A stretch of DNA of 29,500 nucleotides from a virus: the IMG/VR virus record IMGVR_UViG_3300028024_000023, positions 1-29,500 of that record; one strand, 5' to 3'. Below, in pieces: positions 1 to 6,357 of this stretch (position 1 is its first letter; each line of letters starts with the position of its first letter). The position numbers and the translations under genes were made by a program. The notes below the pieces were generated by a model. That model worked only from the letters and a program-made list of their open reading frames with translations. It was not told the origin of the DNA and searched no databases.

Positions 1-1
1 G

Positions 2-379
2 CACAACGGCAAACCGCTTTACTACGCTGACGACTTTGCCTCCACCGTTCCCGCGCAACCAATGCTGGAGAAGCTGTCAGGCATTTTGGCATCCGAAATC
101 GAATGCGACGTGTTCGAGCAGCACGTCACCCCGGCGCTCGATGTAGCCCGGAAGGTGTTCGCCGGGCCCATCGATCCCGCTGCATCGTGCGATGAGAATG
201 CCACTGAGCAAGCAGACGAGGCGGTGACGATCAAGGTTGATAAGGATCGTTTCGACCAATTGATGGACGCGCTAGACCGCGCCGAAAGCAAGGGATACAT
301 GCCTGACGCGATTGCACAAAGATGGTCCGCGTTCGAATGGGAAATTGTCCCGCCATCCCGCGCCAAGGACAGCAAATGA
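2..379 (+). CDS. Partial hypothetical early phage protein (5' end outside window)
   Basis: The reading frame is open to the left edge, so the gene begins before the window; the first internal ATG is at 62, but about 20 codons upstream of it are also open (reading HNGKPLYYADDF...). At least 125 residues are present. The visible part is acidic, soluble and without a membrane segment; it ends in a basic stretch (PPSRAKDSK). I recognise no domain. The stop codon overlaps the next gene's start as ATGA at 376-379, typical of a translationally coupled phage early operon. Function unknown. Confidence 0.75.
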   Translation, partial: HNGKPLYYADDFASTVPAQPMLEKLSGILASEIECDVFEQHVTPALDVARKVFAGPIDPAASCDENATEQADEAVTIKVDKDRFDQLMDALDRAESKGYMPDAIAQRWSAFEWEIVPPSRAKDSK

Positions 380-1290
380 CCACGACAAATCACACTTCGC
401 CGAGCGGTGAGGACGCCGCAAATGGGGCGATGCCTGACACAGGAAATGCGGAAGCTGACCGCATTATCAATCGGCTGTCATCCAGTGATCCTGACTTTGA
501 CGACTGCATTGACGCTGTCGCGTTCATCCGCAAGCTGGTTGCTGAGAACAAGGGCCCGGAAGGGTTCGCTACGTGGAAAGATGCTGCGCTAAATGAGCGG
601 CTGCGGTCCAAAGGCATTGAAATGAACGAGAAAGTGATTGACACGCTGCGGCTTGCAATCGGCTACATCGGTAGTTCGGATCGAGAAGATAGGCTTGAGC
701 ACACAAGACGCCTTCGTGCGCTGATCTCTTCTAAAAATGGGGCGATGGGGGAGCGGGAAGCGTTTGAGGCGTGGTTTAAAGTGCGCGGTGTGTGGCCGCG
801 CCTAACCTATCTTGAAGTTTGGGAGGCGGGCCGCGCCGCACTCACCGCCGAAAAGGTGGCAGCGGAGCCGGTGCGCGAGCCGTACCAGTACGCGCAGCCG
901 GGATCGCCCGAGTTCGATGGCGCGGAAGCATATCAAGCTCATCTTGAAGCGCAATTTGCCGAGCAGGATGAGCCGGTGGATTTCGTTTTTCCGCCGATGC
1001 CGCCTGCCGTTGTAATGCACGAAAAAGTAGGGCCGTTGTTCGATCGGCTATCGATGCACTTCTACGCGTCCAAATGTATGAGCATCTCCGCCCCGCAACC
1101 AGCACAGACACAGGTTGCGCTGACGGATGAGCAGTTCGCGGAGATTCAAGAGGCTCGCGAGATTCTGGAAAACATGGTGCGCAGCGTTGAACTCGATGGC
1201 AATTACTCGACCGAGGCGACGTGCACTTTTCTGCGGCAAGCGCTGCTGTGCCTACCCGCCGCGCAACCTGTGAGCGGAGGTGAAGCGTGA
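376..1290 (+). CDS. Hypothetical early phage protein, 304 aa
   Basis: I chose the ATG at 376 because it overlaps the upstream stop (ATGA) and has AAGGA seven bases before it, rather than the longer open frame from 322. The product is soluble and patchy: an N-terminal half with short helices, then an aromatic motif (REAFEAWF ... YLEVWEAGRAAL, about residues 140-170) of the kind seen in many uncharacterised phage early proteins, then a Pro/Gln-rich linker and a C-terminal helical segment (DEQFAEIQEAREILENM). No catalytic motif is visible. It ends in a GTGA overlap with the next gene. The gene belongs to the early operon; function unknown. Confidence 0.75.
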   Translation: MTTTNHTSPSGEDAANGAMPDTGNAEADRIINRLSSSDPDFDDCIDAVAFIRKLVAENKGPEGFATWKDAALNERLRSKGIEMNEKVIDTLRLAIGYIGSSDREDRLEHTRRLRALISSKNGAMGEREAFEAWFKVRGVWPRLTYLEVWEAGRAALTAEKVAAEPVREPYQYAQPGSPEFDGAEAYQAHLEAQFAEQDEPVDFVFPPMPPAVVMHEKVGPLFDRLSMHFYASKCMSISAPQPAQTQVALTDEQFAEIQEAREILENMVRSVELDGNYSTEATCTFLRQALLCLPAAQPVSGGEA

Positions 1291-1490
1291 GCGACGACCG
1301 GAAACCGCTTCAGGGCTGGCGCACCTGGGGCACCGACAGATGCGACCACTGCTGCAACGGGGACCGTTGCGATGATCGAACTCACTTGCCTCGTGCTAGT
1401 TGCGGATATTGCCTCGGCACTGGCGACGCGCTATGGCTCAAATACCGAGAAGACTCTGGCACCCTCGCCAAGGAGACAAAAAATGGATGA
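1287..1490 (+). CDS. Small Cys-rich, probably zinc-binding protein, 67 aa
   Basis: It starts with GTG at 1287, overlapping the previous stop by four bases (GTGA). The short product carries six cysteines in two clusters: CDHCCNGDRC (about residues 19-28) and CGYC (about 39-42), the latter followed by LGTGDALW. This arrangement resembles a small zinc ribbon or a DnaJ-type CxxC element, so metal binding is inferred. No other domain is seen. The end overlaps the next gene by eight bases, so the protein is part of the same early operon. It is too short for a functional assignment beyond possible nucleic-acid or protein binding. Confidence 0.6.
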   Translation: MSDDRKPLQGWRTWGTDRCDHCCNGDRCDDRTHLPRASCGYCLGTGDALWLKYREDSGTLAKETKNG

Positions 1491-2001
1491 CTCACTAGTT
1501 CTGGCCCTGCGTTCTGCTGCGACAGGAGCGGAAACGAAAGAAGATGCATACCTGTTTGATGCAGCCGCCGACCTGATCGAACAGCAAGCCGCCCGCATAA
1601 CCGAATCCGAATCGCATCGGAACGATTTGGCAGACAAGATAGTCGAGCAAAAGACGGAAATTGGCGCACTGAAGGCCCGCATAACCGCCCTCGAATCCGA
1701 GCGCGCCACTCTGCTGCACGAAGTAGAGATTCATGCGCGGTGGCAGCCGATCGAGACAGCGCCTGAAGGAAGGCTAGTTGTGGTCGCATGGCTCGACAAA
1801 GACGACCCTAAGAATCCTGAGCGCCACATGTTCGACTTCATAGAGGATGACGGATGGGTGAAGCATAACGAGGATTACGACCACTTCTGCTGCGTCGCTC
1901 CGCCGGGCAGCACAGGTCCGAGCGCGGACGCTCCCTACACGCACTGGCTTCTGATACCGGACATCCCAGGAGCGCCGGCTAACCAAAAACAGGCGGGGTG
2001 A
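1483..2001 (+). CDS. DUF551-like phage protein with N-terminal coiled coil, 172 aa
   Basis: The start at 1483 is preceded by a strong Shine-Dalgarno site (AAGGAGA, 1470-1476) six bases upstream, which decides it over the longer open frame from 1372. Residues about 25-75 form a coiled coil with heptad-like Leu/Ile/Ala spacing (IVEQKTEIGALKARITALES). The C-terminal half has the DUF551 pattern: WQPIETAPEGRLVVVAW near residue 85 and THWLLIPDIP near the end. DUF551 proteins are common, uncharacterised phage early proteins. The coiled coil suggests oligomerisation. Function remains unknown. Confidence 0.75.
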   Translation: MDDSLVLALRSAATGAETKEDAYLFDAAADLIEQQAARITESESHRNDLADKIVEQKTEIGALKARITALESERATLLHEVEIHARWQPIETAPEGRLVVVAWLDKDDPKNPERHMFDFIEDDGWVKHNEDYDHFCCVAPPGSTGPSADAPYTHWLLIPDIPGAPANQKQAG

Positions 2002-2004
2002 GGG

Positions 2005-2526
2005 ATGCCACAAGCCGGGAAGAAATGTGCGCCGTGGACTGGCTCGGAACTGAAAATTCTCCGAGACATCAAGAAGAGCGGCCGCACGATCAAGGAGAGC
2101 GCCCATCTGTTGCCGGAGCGCACGCTCTGCGCCATCAAGCAGGCGATGTGCCGCGTGCCCGGCGACAAGAAAGCGCGTGGTCGAACCGGATGGGTCGCGC
2201 CGTCGATGATCCGCATTTTGACGGACACACCCAACCTCACGAACCGACAACTTGCCGAGGCCATCGGATGCACGCGCAACGCACTTGACTCCGTCATCAG
2301 GGCCGAAATTGGTAGGCGAATCTATGTAGCTGACTGGACGCGAGCAGGCACGCTGTGGGCGGCTCAGTACGCCGTCGGCAACCGCCAAAATGCGCCCAAG
2401 CCGCCACCTAGGACCATTGAGGAAAGCTATCGAGCGCAGAAGATTGCGAGGGACGCCATCAAGCGGGCGCGCAATCCGTTCGCGGTGGTTATCCGTCAGG
2501 TTGCGAATATCGAGGAAAGAGTATGA
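2005..2526 (+). CDS. Putative DNA-binding protein with two HTH-like segments, 173 aa
   Basis: The ATG at 2005 lies three bases after the preceding stop. The N-terminus (WTGSELKILRDIKKSGRTI ... RTLCAIKQAM, residues 12-50) has the Trp-anchored three-helix pattern of SANT/Myb-like domains, and residues 67-95 (IRILTDTPNLTNRQLAEAIG) look like a winged or simple HTH. The C-terminal third is basic (YRAQKIARDAIKRARNPF). I infer a regulatory or DNA-organising role in the early region. It could also be an accessory factor for recombination, since it immediately precedes the excisionase-like gene and overlaps it by four bases (ATGA). Confidence 0.65.
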   Translation: MPQAGKKCAPWTGSELKILRDIKKSGRTIKESAHLLPERTLCAIKQAMCRVPGDKKARGRTGWVAPSMIRILTDTPNLTNRQLAEAIGCTRNALDSVIRAEIGRRIYVADWTRAGTLWAAQYAVGNRQNAPKPPPRTIEESYRAQKIARDAIKRARNPFAVVIRQVANIEERV

Positions 2527-2729
2527 GCGAATTGGAAATTGCAGAGCGGGCGGTCCAACTATACGCCGGGCGCCATCCGCGGCCCGTCCAGGTGACGATC
2601 ACGCAGGCCGCGCAGATGCTGGGGCTGAGCCGCCACACGGTATCGAAGATGGTTCGCGCCAGCCAGCTCAAACTGAATCAATGCGGCATGATCCCGATCG
2701 AGCAGGTAGACGCGATGCTGAAGGCCTAA
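2523..2729 (+). CDS. Excisionase-like HTH protein, 68 aa
   Basis: The product is a small single-domain protein with a MerR/excisionase-type winged HTH: ITQAAQMLGLSRHTVSKMV (about residues 26-44), then a short wing and PIEQVDAML at the C-terminus, matching the helix_turn_helix_17 pattern. Such proteins bend DNA and direct the integrase toward excision. Its location fits: the stop codon overlaps the stop codon of the convergent integrase (2726-2729). It is coupled to the upstream gene through ATGA. An alternative is a small repressor of the early operon. The family is fairly clear; the excisionase role rests on context. Confidence 0.7.
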   Translation: MSELEIAERAVQLYAGRHPRPVQVTITQAAQMLGLSRHTVSKMVRASQLKLNQCGMIPIEQVDAMLKA

Positions 2730-3739
2730 AGCCGCGCAGCGATGTCCTCGGCCGACTCCCGATAGTATGTGTTTTGAAGGATAGACAGGTCTTTGTGCCC
2801 GCTGATCTTGGCGAGCGTCATGACATCGACCTTTCTCGACAGCCGTGTGAGCGATTCCGCGCGCGTATCGTGGAAATGGAGCGTCGCAATCTCCGGCATC
2901 GTCACTGCGAGCCGCGCGCGCGCCGTTCTGAATATCGTATCGAGCGTGACAGCCGTCAGCGTGAAGAAGCGGGCATTCCCAGCCAACGGCTTCATGAGGC
3001 GCGCCGCATGACGCGTGAGCGGCACGACGCGCGGCTTGCCTGTCAGGTACTGCATCTTGTGCGCGAGCGTAGCCGTGCGCTTCTTAAGGTCCACGTTATC
3101 GCTTCCGAGCGTCAGAATCTCGCTCATGCGCATCGACGTGCGCAGTGCAATCAGGAACGCATACGCGACCTCCTGTTTCTTGCTCATCGGCGGCCGGCCC
3201 GTCACATAATGGCAAGCCCGGCAGATAGCCTTGATCTCTGTCCTCGTCACACGCCGATCGCGCGGCGGCGGATCATTCGGGAAGCGGAAGCCGGCGAATG
3301 GGTTATGCGTCATCCAGTGCCACTCGTCGCGTGCGGTCAGCAGCGCATTGCGCAGCCAGTTAATATCCCGGTTCACCGTCGAACCGGAGACCGTCTTGAG
3401 CCTGATGTCCCGCCATTTCGCCAACACTGGCGTCTTGATTTCGGCCAACGGCAGATTCACGATCTCGGGAAACTCGCGCACGAAAGATCTGATTCGCATC
3501 GCCTCGAAATAGCTACCCTTCTTCTTGTCCGTCACCTCTTCGAGATAGCGGATAAGCACCTGCTTCAAGGTGTGCTTCTGATCCTCGGGAAGTCCGCGCA
3601 ACTGTCGCATCTGTTCCTCGCGCGCCGCGGCCCATGCCTTGGCTTCGCGCTGGGTGCGGAACACCTGCGTATCGCGCTCGCCCTTCACATAGACTTGCGC
3701 GCGATATTTGCCGTTCGGTTGCTGGGTGACTGAGGCCAT
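2726..3739 (-). CDS. int: Tyrosine recombinase (phage integrase), 337 aa
   Basis: The enzyme catalyses site-specific strand exchange between attP and the bacterial attB. From the ATG at 3739 the protein has an N-terminal AP2-like arm-binding region (QQPNGKYRAQVYVKGERD, residues 6-23), a core-binding SAM-like domain (about 55-145) and a catalytic domain. Catalytic residues are visible: Arg204 (RTSMRMSEIL), a candidate Lys in the beta-hairpin (228 or 235), His290/Arg293 (HDTR), His315 (SGH) and the nucleophile Tyr325 or Tyr326 (NTYYRES). An upstream TTG (3796) would add 19 residues, but MASVTQQ is the usual family start; neither has a good Shine-Dalgarno site. The gene appears intact. It is convergent with the excisionase-like gene and faces a repeat-bearing non-coding region. 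Confidence 0.95.
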   Translation of the reverse strand: MASVTQQPNGKYRAQVYVKGERDTQVFRTQREAKAWAAAREEQMRQLRGLPEDQKHTLKQVLIRYLEEVTDKKKGSYFEAMRIRSFVREFPEIVNLPLAEIKTPVLAKWRDIRLKTVSGSTVNRDINWLRNALLTARDEWHWMTHNPFAGFRFPNDPPPRDRRVTRTEIKAICRACHYVTGRPPMSKKQEVAYAFLIALRTSMRMSEILTLGSDNVDLKKRTATLAHKMQYLTGKPRVVPLTRHAARLMKPLAGNARFFTLTAVTLDTIFRTARARLAVTMPEIATLHFHDTRAESLTRLSRKVDVMTLAKISGHKDLSILQNTYYRESAEDIAARL

Positions 3740-3764
3740 GTGTGGAGTACCGTGTGTGTGGAGT
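3740..3764. repeat. Direct repeat GTGTGGAGT upstream of int
   Basis: Two identical 9-base copies (3740-3748 and 3756-3764) lie 16 bases apart, directly before the integrase start. They could be integrase arm-type sites or an autoregulatory operator. The sequence shows the repeats; the role is inferred. Confidence 0.4.
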
Positions 3765-3849
3765 GTGGATTGAAGTCTACAAACTTCTACGCACAACGGT
3801 CAATCGGTACTGTACGCATCCACAGCAGGGTTTGTCCAAGCCCTTGTTT

Positions 3850-3882
3850 ACACATATTTCTTCACTGTGCGTTGAAATGTGT
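3850..3882. repeat. Imperfect inverted repeat (operator candidate)
   Basis: ACACATATTTC (3850-3860) is repeated in inverted orientation as GAAATGTGT (3874-3882), differing by a two-base AT gap. The arms flank the -35 box of the promoter at 3861-3889, so a dimeric repressor or the recombination proteins could occlude that promoter. Confidence 0.4.
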
Positions 3883-3889
3883 ATATAGT
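3861..3889 (+). promoter_or_regulatory. Sigma70-type promoter for the moron unit
   Basis: TTCACT (3861-3866) and TATAGT (3884-3889) are separated by 17 bases, a good match to the sigma70 consensus in a locally AT-rich stretch. Transcription would start near 3896 and give an approximately 125-base leader before the gene at 4020. It points away from int and into the two plus-strand genes. Confidence 0.5.
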
Positions 3890-4019
3890 GATTGGTGCCG
3901 GGGACCGGAATCCATAAAGCCTATAACATTGAATTTTTCATGGCTAAAGAGAGATTCTGGGGAGTCCGGTTAAGAATCCGGCAATCCTGCCGATAACCAG
4001 TTGCAACCGGGAGCACACC

Positions 4020-4283
4020 ATGCGCACGATTATCCTCGCCCTCGCGGCACTTTCATTTTCAGCATCTTCGTTCGCCCAGACCGCGAGCGCAAACCACGGC
4101 CACCACGGCGGCGGCAATCATGGAGCGATGGGCGCGGCGGCCGGCGCGCGCTCCGGCGGCCCGTCAGGAGCGGGGCAGTCGGGCATGGGCGGCAGCTACT
4201 GGGCGCCGAACCCGAATGCATCAGTGGTTGACGCTTACCAGCCTTGGCCACAGAGCGAAATGCGGCAGTTCCAGAAGCCGTGA
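4020..4283 (+). CDS. Small secreted His/Gly-rich protein, 87 aa (moron candidate)
   Basis: The ATG at 4020 has GGGAG six bases upstream. The product begins with a clear Sec signal peptide (MRTIILALAALSFSASSFAQ, likely cut after SFA), followed by a mature chain of about 68 residues: a His/Gly/Asn-rich stretch (NHGHHGGGNHG), a Gly/Ser/Ala-rich low-complexity linker, and an aromatic Pro-rich end (YWAPNP ... YQPWP). It should be exported to the periplasm. The His cluster could bind metal, but that is inference. With its own promoter, next to the attachment region and opposite in strand to the late genes, it looks like a lysogenic-conversion gene. No known family is recognised. Confidence 0.65.
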   Translation: MRTIILALAALSFSASSFAQTASANHGHHGGGNHGAMGAAAGARSGGPSGAGQSGMGGSYWAPNPNASVVDAYQPWPQSEMRQFQKP

Positions 4284-4350
4284 ATACGAGCCTCAAGAAA
4301 TCGGAGTATCGTGCCGATATCCAATAAACAGACGAATCGAGGGGATAAAA

Positions 4351-4641
4351 ATGAAGAGACATGCGCCATACATCGCCGTGATTGTCGCGCTCGCTGGCGC
4401 ACTTGGATGGCTCGGCACATCCTACCTGTCGCAGCAGTCGAGGATCGAGGAATTGAAGGCGGCGAACCGCAGGCTGGGGAGCGCGGATGAGCTGATCGCC
4501 AGTCAGGTCAGCGAGATTCGCCGCGCCAGCCTGGCGAAGATTCCGGCGACGTGCGCCAATCTGATGGCGGCCGGCTCGCACTACGCGCCGGTGCGCATCA
4601 GGACGCCGGAGGGCGAGTTCGAGCTTACGCGGGTGAAGTGA
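4351..4641 (+). CDS. Membrane-anchored coiled-coil protein, 96 aa
   Basis: I chose the ATG at 4351 (GAGGGG site just upstream) over the longer open frame from 4120, which overlaps the preceding gene. The protein has a short basic N-terminus, one membrane segment (about residues 7-27, YIAVIVALAGALGWLG...), a coiled coil (SQQSRIEELKAANRRLGSADE, about 30-50) and a C-terminal beta-like tail with one Cys. This N-in, periplasmic coiled-coil build resembles an inner-membrane spanin (Rz) but is shorter and lies on the strand opposite the lysis genes. Its 3' end overlaps the convergent lipase by 17 bases. It could instead be a superinfection-exclusion protein. Confidence 0.6.
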   Translation: MKRHAPYIAVIVALAGALGWLGTSYLSQQSRIEELKAANRRLGSADELIASQVSEIRRASLAKIPATCANLMAAGSHYAPVRIRTPEGEFELTRVK

Positions 4642-5215
4642 GAGCGTGGATGACGCGCTCGATCGCATGATCGAACACGTTGGGGAGTGGCAGAACGGCC
4701 TTCCCGATATGCGTCAGCAGGCCAGCGTGGCACCAGCCGAGCGGAATGTCCGGGACAAGATCATTCCCGGTCTTGTAGAGGCGCAGCGGCACGCCGGCCA
4801 GAAGCGTTCGAACTGCGATATTGGGGCTCACGCGCGGCGGCTCGAAACAATACACGGCCGCCGGCGGATTGTTGCTCACCTTCATTTCGGCTGCCGCCAT
4901 CAGCGCGATAGCGGCCCCGAGTGAATGCCCGATCAGCGTCACAGGTCCACCGTTGACCGCGGCGAGCACAGGCAACGCAATAGCCTCCCACGCCTGCCAG
5001 AAACCGCGGTGAACGTCTCCGACGCCGGGGACGGCAATCGGTAGCGCATTGAGGTCCGCGAGCCAGCAGTCGAGGTTGTCGGTGCCGGGAAACGCAATGC
5101 ACAACCCGGCGTCGGTATGGCGCACGATTGCGCGTGAGGCGCTGTTCTCATCGCCGATATCCGGCTTTGCGGTGTACGCCTCCTGCGCGAGCAGCGCGTA
5201 ATCGCGCGGCGTCAT
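4625..5215 (-). CDS. Class-3-type lipase/esterase of the lysis cassette, 196 aa
   Basis: This is an alpha/beta hydrolase expected to cleave ester lipids. The ATG at 5215 overlaps the lipoprotein stop (ATGA), so it is preferred over upstream starts. Family features appear in order: an oxyanion-region strand (CIAFPGTDN, residues 39-47) with WLADL following, VHRGFWQAWE (68-77), the nucleophile elbow IGHSLG with Ser98, FEPPRVS (124-130), a likely acid Asp152 (TGNDLVPDIP), and candidate catalytic His169 or His183. There is no signal peptide, so it would be cytoplasmic until the holin acts. It is the last gene of the lysis operon. Attack on membrane or outer-membrane lipids during lysis is the likely role; lysogenic conversion is the alternative. 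Confidence 0.8.
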   Translation of the reverse strand: MTPRDYALLAQEAYTAKPDIGDENSASRAIVRHTDAGLCIAFPGTDNLDCWLADLNALPIAVPGVGDVHRGFWQAWEAIALPVLAAVNGGPVTLIGHSLGAAIALMAAAEMKVSNNPPAAVYCFEPPRVSPNIAVRTLLAGVPLRLYKTGNDLVPDIPLGWCHAGLLTHIGKAVLPLPNVFDHAIERVIHALTSPA

Positions 5216-5643
5216 CACTGGCTCACGGTGCCAGCAGGCCCGTACTGGACCATCGCAGCAGATAGAGCAGTCTGAAACGCAATCAGCCCGATCTGCACCC
5301 CCATTTTGGTTGCGGGGTCCATCGGCACGAGCGAAATCACCTGGAGCGCGGCAGGAATCGACGTGTTGATCAGCGTCGATACCGAGGAAGGATCGACCGC
5401 GGCACCGGCGACGCATACTTTCCCATTCAGATCAGCGAGTGCGGCCACCGTTGCTTCCTGAGTGGGATCGGCGACTTCCATCGCCTTGACCGAGAGCAGC
5501 GTTGGCTGCACCACCGCACATGCCTTCGCGACCTGTGTTTGCAGGAACTGCGCCTTCTGCGCCACATCGGCCTGTTGCGTGGTCGAGCAGCCTGAGAAAG
5601 CGATACACGCGGCAATGCCTGCCGCAAGCAGCATACGTTTCAT
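5215..5643 (-). CDS. Outer-membrane-type lipoprotein of the lysis cassette, 142 aa
   Basis: A type II signal peptide is visible: basic start, hydrophobic stretch and a lipobox ending FSGC (Cys19), followed by STTQQ, which carries no Asp at +2 and so predicts outer-membrane sorting. The mature chain is Ala/Val-rich, helical and includes two further cysteines (Cys42, Cys77). Its stop overlaps the lipase start, so the two are translationally coupled. It lies 22 bases downstream of the holin candidate. Position suggests a lysis role such as an outer-membrane spanin-like factor or a partner for the lipase, but it is much longer than a classical Rz1 and has no Pro-rich region. Confidence 0.75.
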   Translation of the reverse strand: MKRMLLAAGIAACIAFSGCSTTQQADVAQKAQFLQTQVAKACAVVQPTLLSVKAMEVADPTQEATVAALADLNGKVCVAGAAVDPSSVSTLINTSIPAALQVISLVPMDPATKMGVQIGLIAFQTALSAAMVQYGPAGTVSQ

Positions 5644-5665
5644 GTCGATTCCTTTCTGGGGTGGG

Positions 5666-5860
5666 TTACTGCGGGGACTTGCTCTTGTTGATCCGGTTCA
5701 GGGCCATGTGCGCGACCGTGAACAGCAGGGCGGCCACGACACCGGGGACGGCGTCGGGCATCGGTTGGCTGAAGCCGAGAAGCGCCCAGCGCACCAGCGG
5801 CTCAAGCGTGGCGACAGTGATCGTTGCGCCGCCGGTGGCGAACGGGGAAATCTGGTTCAT
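5666..5860 (-). CDS. Small membrane protein, holin candidate, 64 aa
   Basis: The start overlaps the endolysin stop (ATGA at 5857-5860). The protein is short with two hydrophobic stretches (about residues 13-30 and 37-54, PGVVAALLFTVAHMAL) and a basic C-terminal tail (NRINKSKSPQ), the layout of a small two-helix holin. Holins form inner-membrane lesions that release endolysin. The position directly after the GH24 endolysin supports this. Other membrane proteins upstream (6354-7020) could instead serve as holin or antiholin. Confidence 0.6.
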   Translation of the reverse strand: MNQISPFATGGATITVATLEPLVRWALLGFSQPMPDAVPGVVAALLFTVAHMALNRINKSKSPQ

Positions 5861-6357
5861 GATTCCTCCGCCGCCGGTTCGGCTTCCCCCGGTTCATCTT
5901 CCTGCGAGAAATCGGCGCCGAGGGTGAATAGCGCGCGTTCGGCGTTGCGCCGACGAAGCAGCCCGGCTACGTGCTTGCCGCCGGCCATATCCCATTTCTC
6001 GAATTCATCGATCGCGCCCTGCACGTCGTTATCGTTGAACTTGGCGAGCAGCGTCGAAGTCCGGAATGCGGTGATGCCGACGTTGAATGTGAAATCGACC
6101 AGCGCATCGAATTCCTCTTGCGAGACGCCGGGCTTCACGTACAGATTCACTGCGTTCTCGGCTTCGCGAACATCGTCGAGCAACCACTTCTCGGCCTCCT
6201 CCGGCGTGCACACCATGCCCTCATGAACGCCGGCCGTGTGCCCGTAACCGATGGTCCACCGGTCATTCGGAAGCGGCCTGTATGCGACCAGCTTGGGGCC
6301 ACCGCTGGCCTCGAAGTATTCGGTCAGGTGAAGCCCATCTTTCGAGTACTGCATCAT
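5857..6357 (-). CDS. GH24 endolysin (T4-type lysozyme), 166 aa
   Basis: The enzyme hydrolyses the MurNAc-GlcNAc bond of peptidoglycan. Family motifs are present: a catalytic Glu16 (EYFEASGG), WTIGYGHT (34-41) and the helical C-terminal lobe with FDALVDFTFNVG and GLLRRRNAERALF. Spacing between the catalytic residues is unusual: Asp32 lies just three residues before Thr35, whereas T4 lysozyme has Glu-8-Asp-5-Thr. There is no signal-anchor, so release depends on a holin. Two ATGs lie in tandem (6357, 6354); the second is better spaced from the GGGAGG site upstream. An acidic tail (EDEPGEAEPAAEES) follows the domain. Confidence 0.9.
   Translation of the reverse strand: MMQYSKDGLHLTEYFEASGGPKLVAYRPLPNDRWTIGYGHTAGVHEGMVCTPEEAEKWLLDDVREAENAVNLYVKPGVSQEEFDALVDFTFNVGITAFRTSTLLAKFNDNDVQGAIDEFEKWDMAGGKHVAGLLRRRNAERALFTLGADFSQEDEPGEAEPAAEES

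Larger units (their letters stand above)
3740..4019. other. Non-coding int-moron intergenic region, candidate attP
   Basis: About 280 bases without a convincing gene lie between the integrase start and the secreted-protein gene, both transcribed outward. The stretch is more AT-rich than its surroundings and holds a direct repeat next to int, an inverted repeat overlapping a promoter, and CCGG-containing repeats (CCGGAATCC 3905-3913, GGAGTCCGG 3961-3969, GAATCCGG 3974-3981). This is where lambdoid-type phages carry attP. No tRNA or tRNA 3' fragment is recognisable, so the core crossover sequence cannot be named from the window alone. Confidence 0.45.

Noticed and set aside
2390-3733. Long plus-strand open frame of 447 codons opposite the integrase
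   Set aside because: Arg/His-rich composition and exact antisense position to a complete tyrosine recombinase show that it is a shadow of a GC-rich gene.
3895-3985. Possible tRNA or tRNA fragment in the int intergenic region
   Set aside because: No acceptor stem, anticodon arm or GGTTCGAATCC-type T-arm can be folded; only short CCGG-containing repeats are present.
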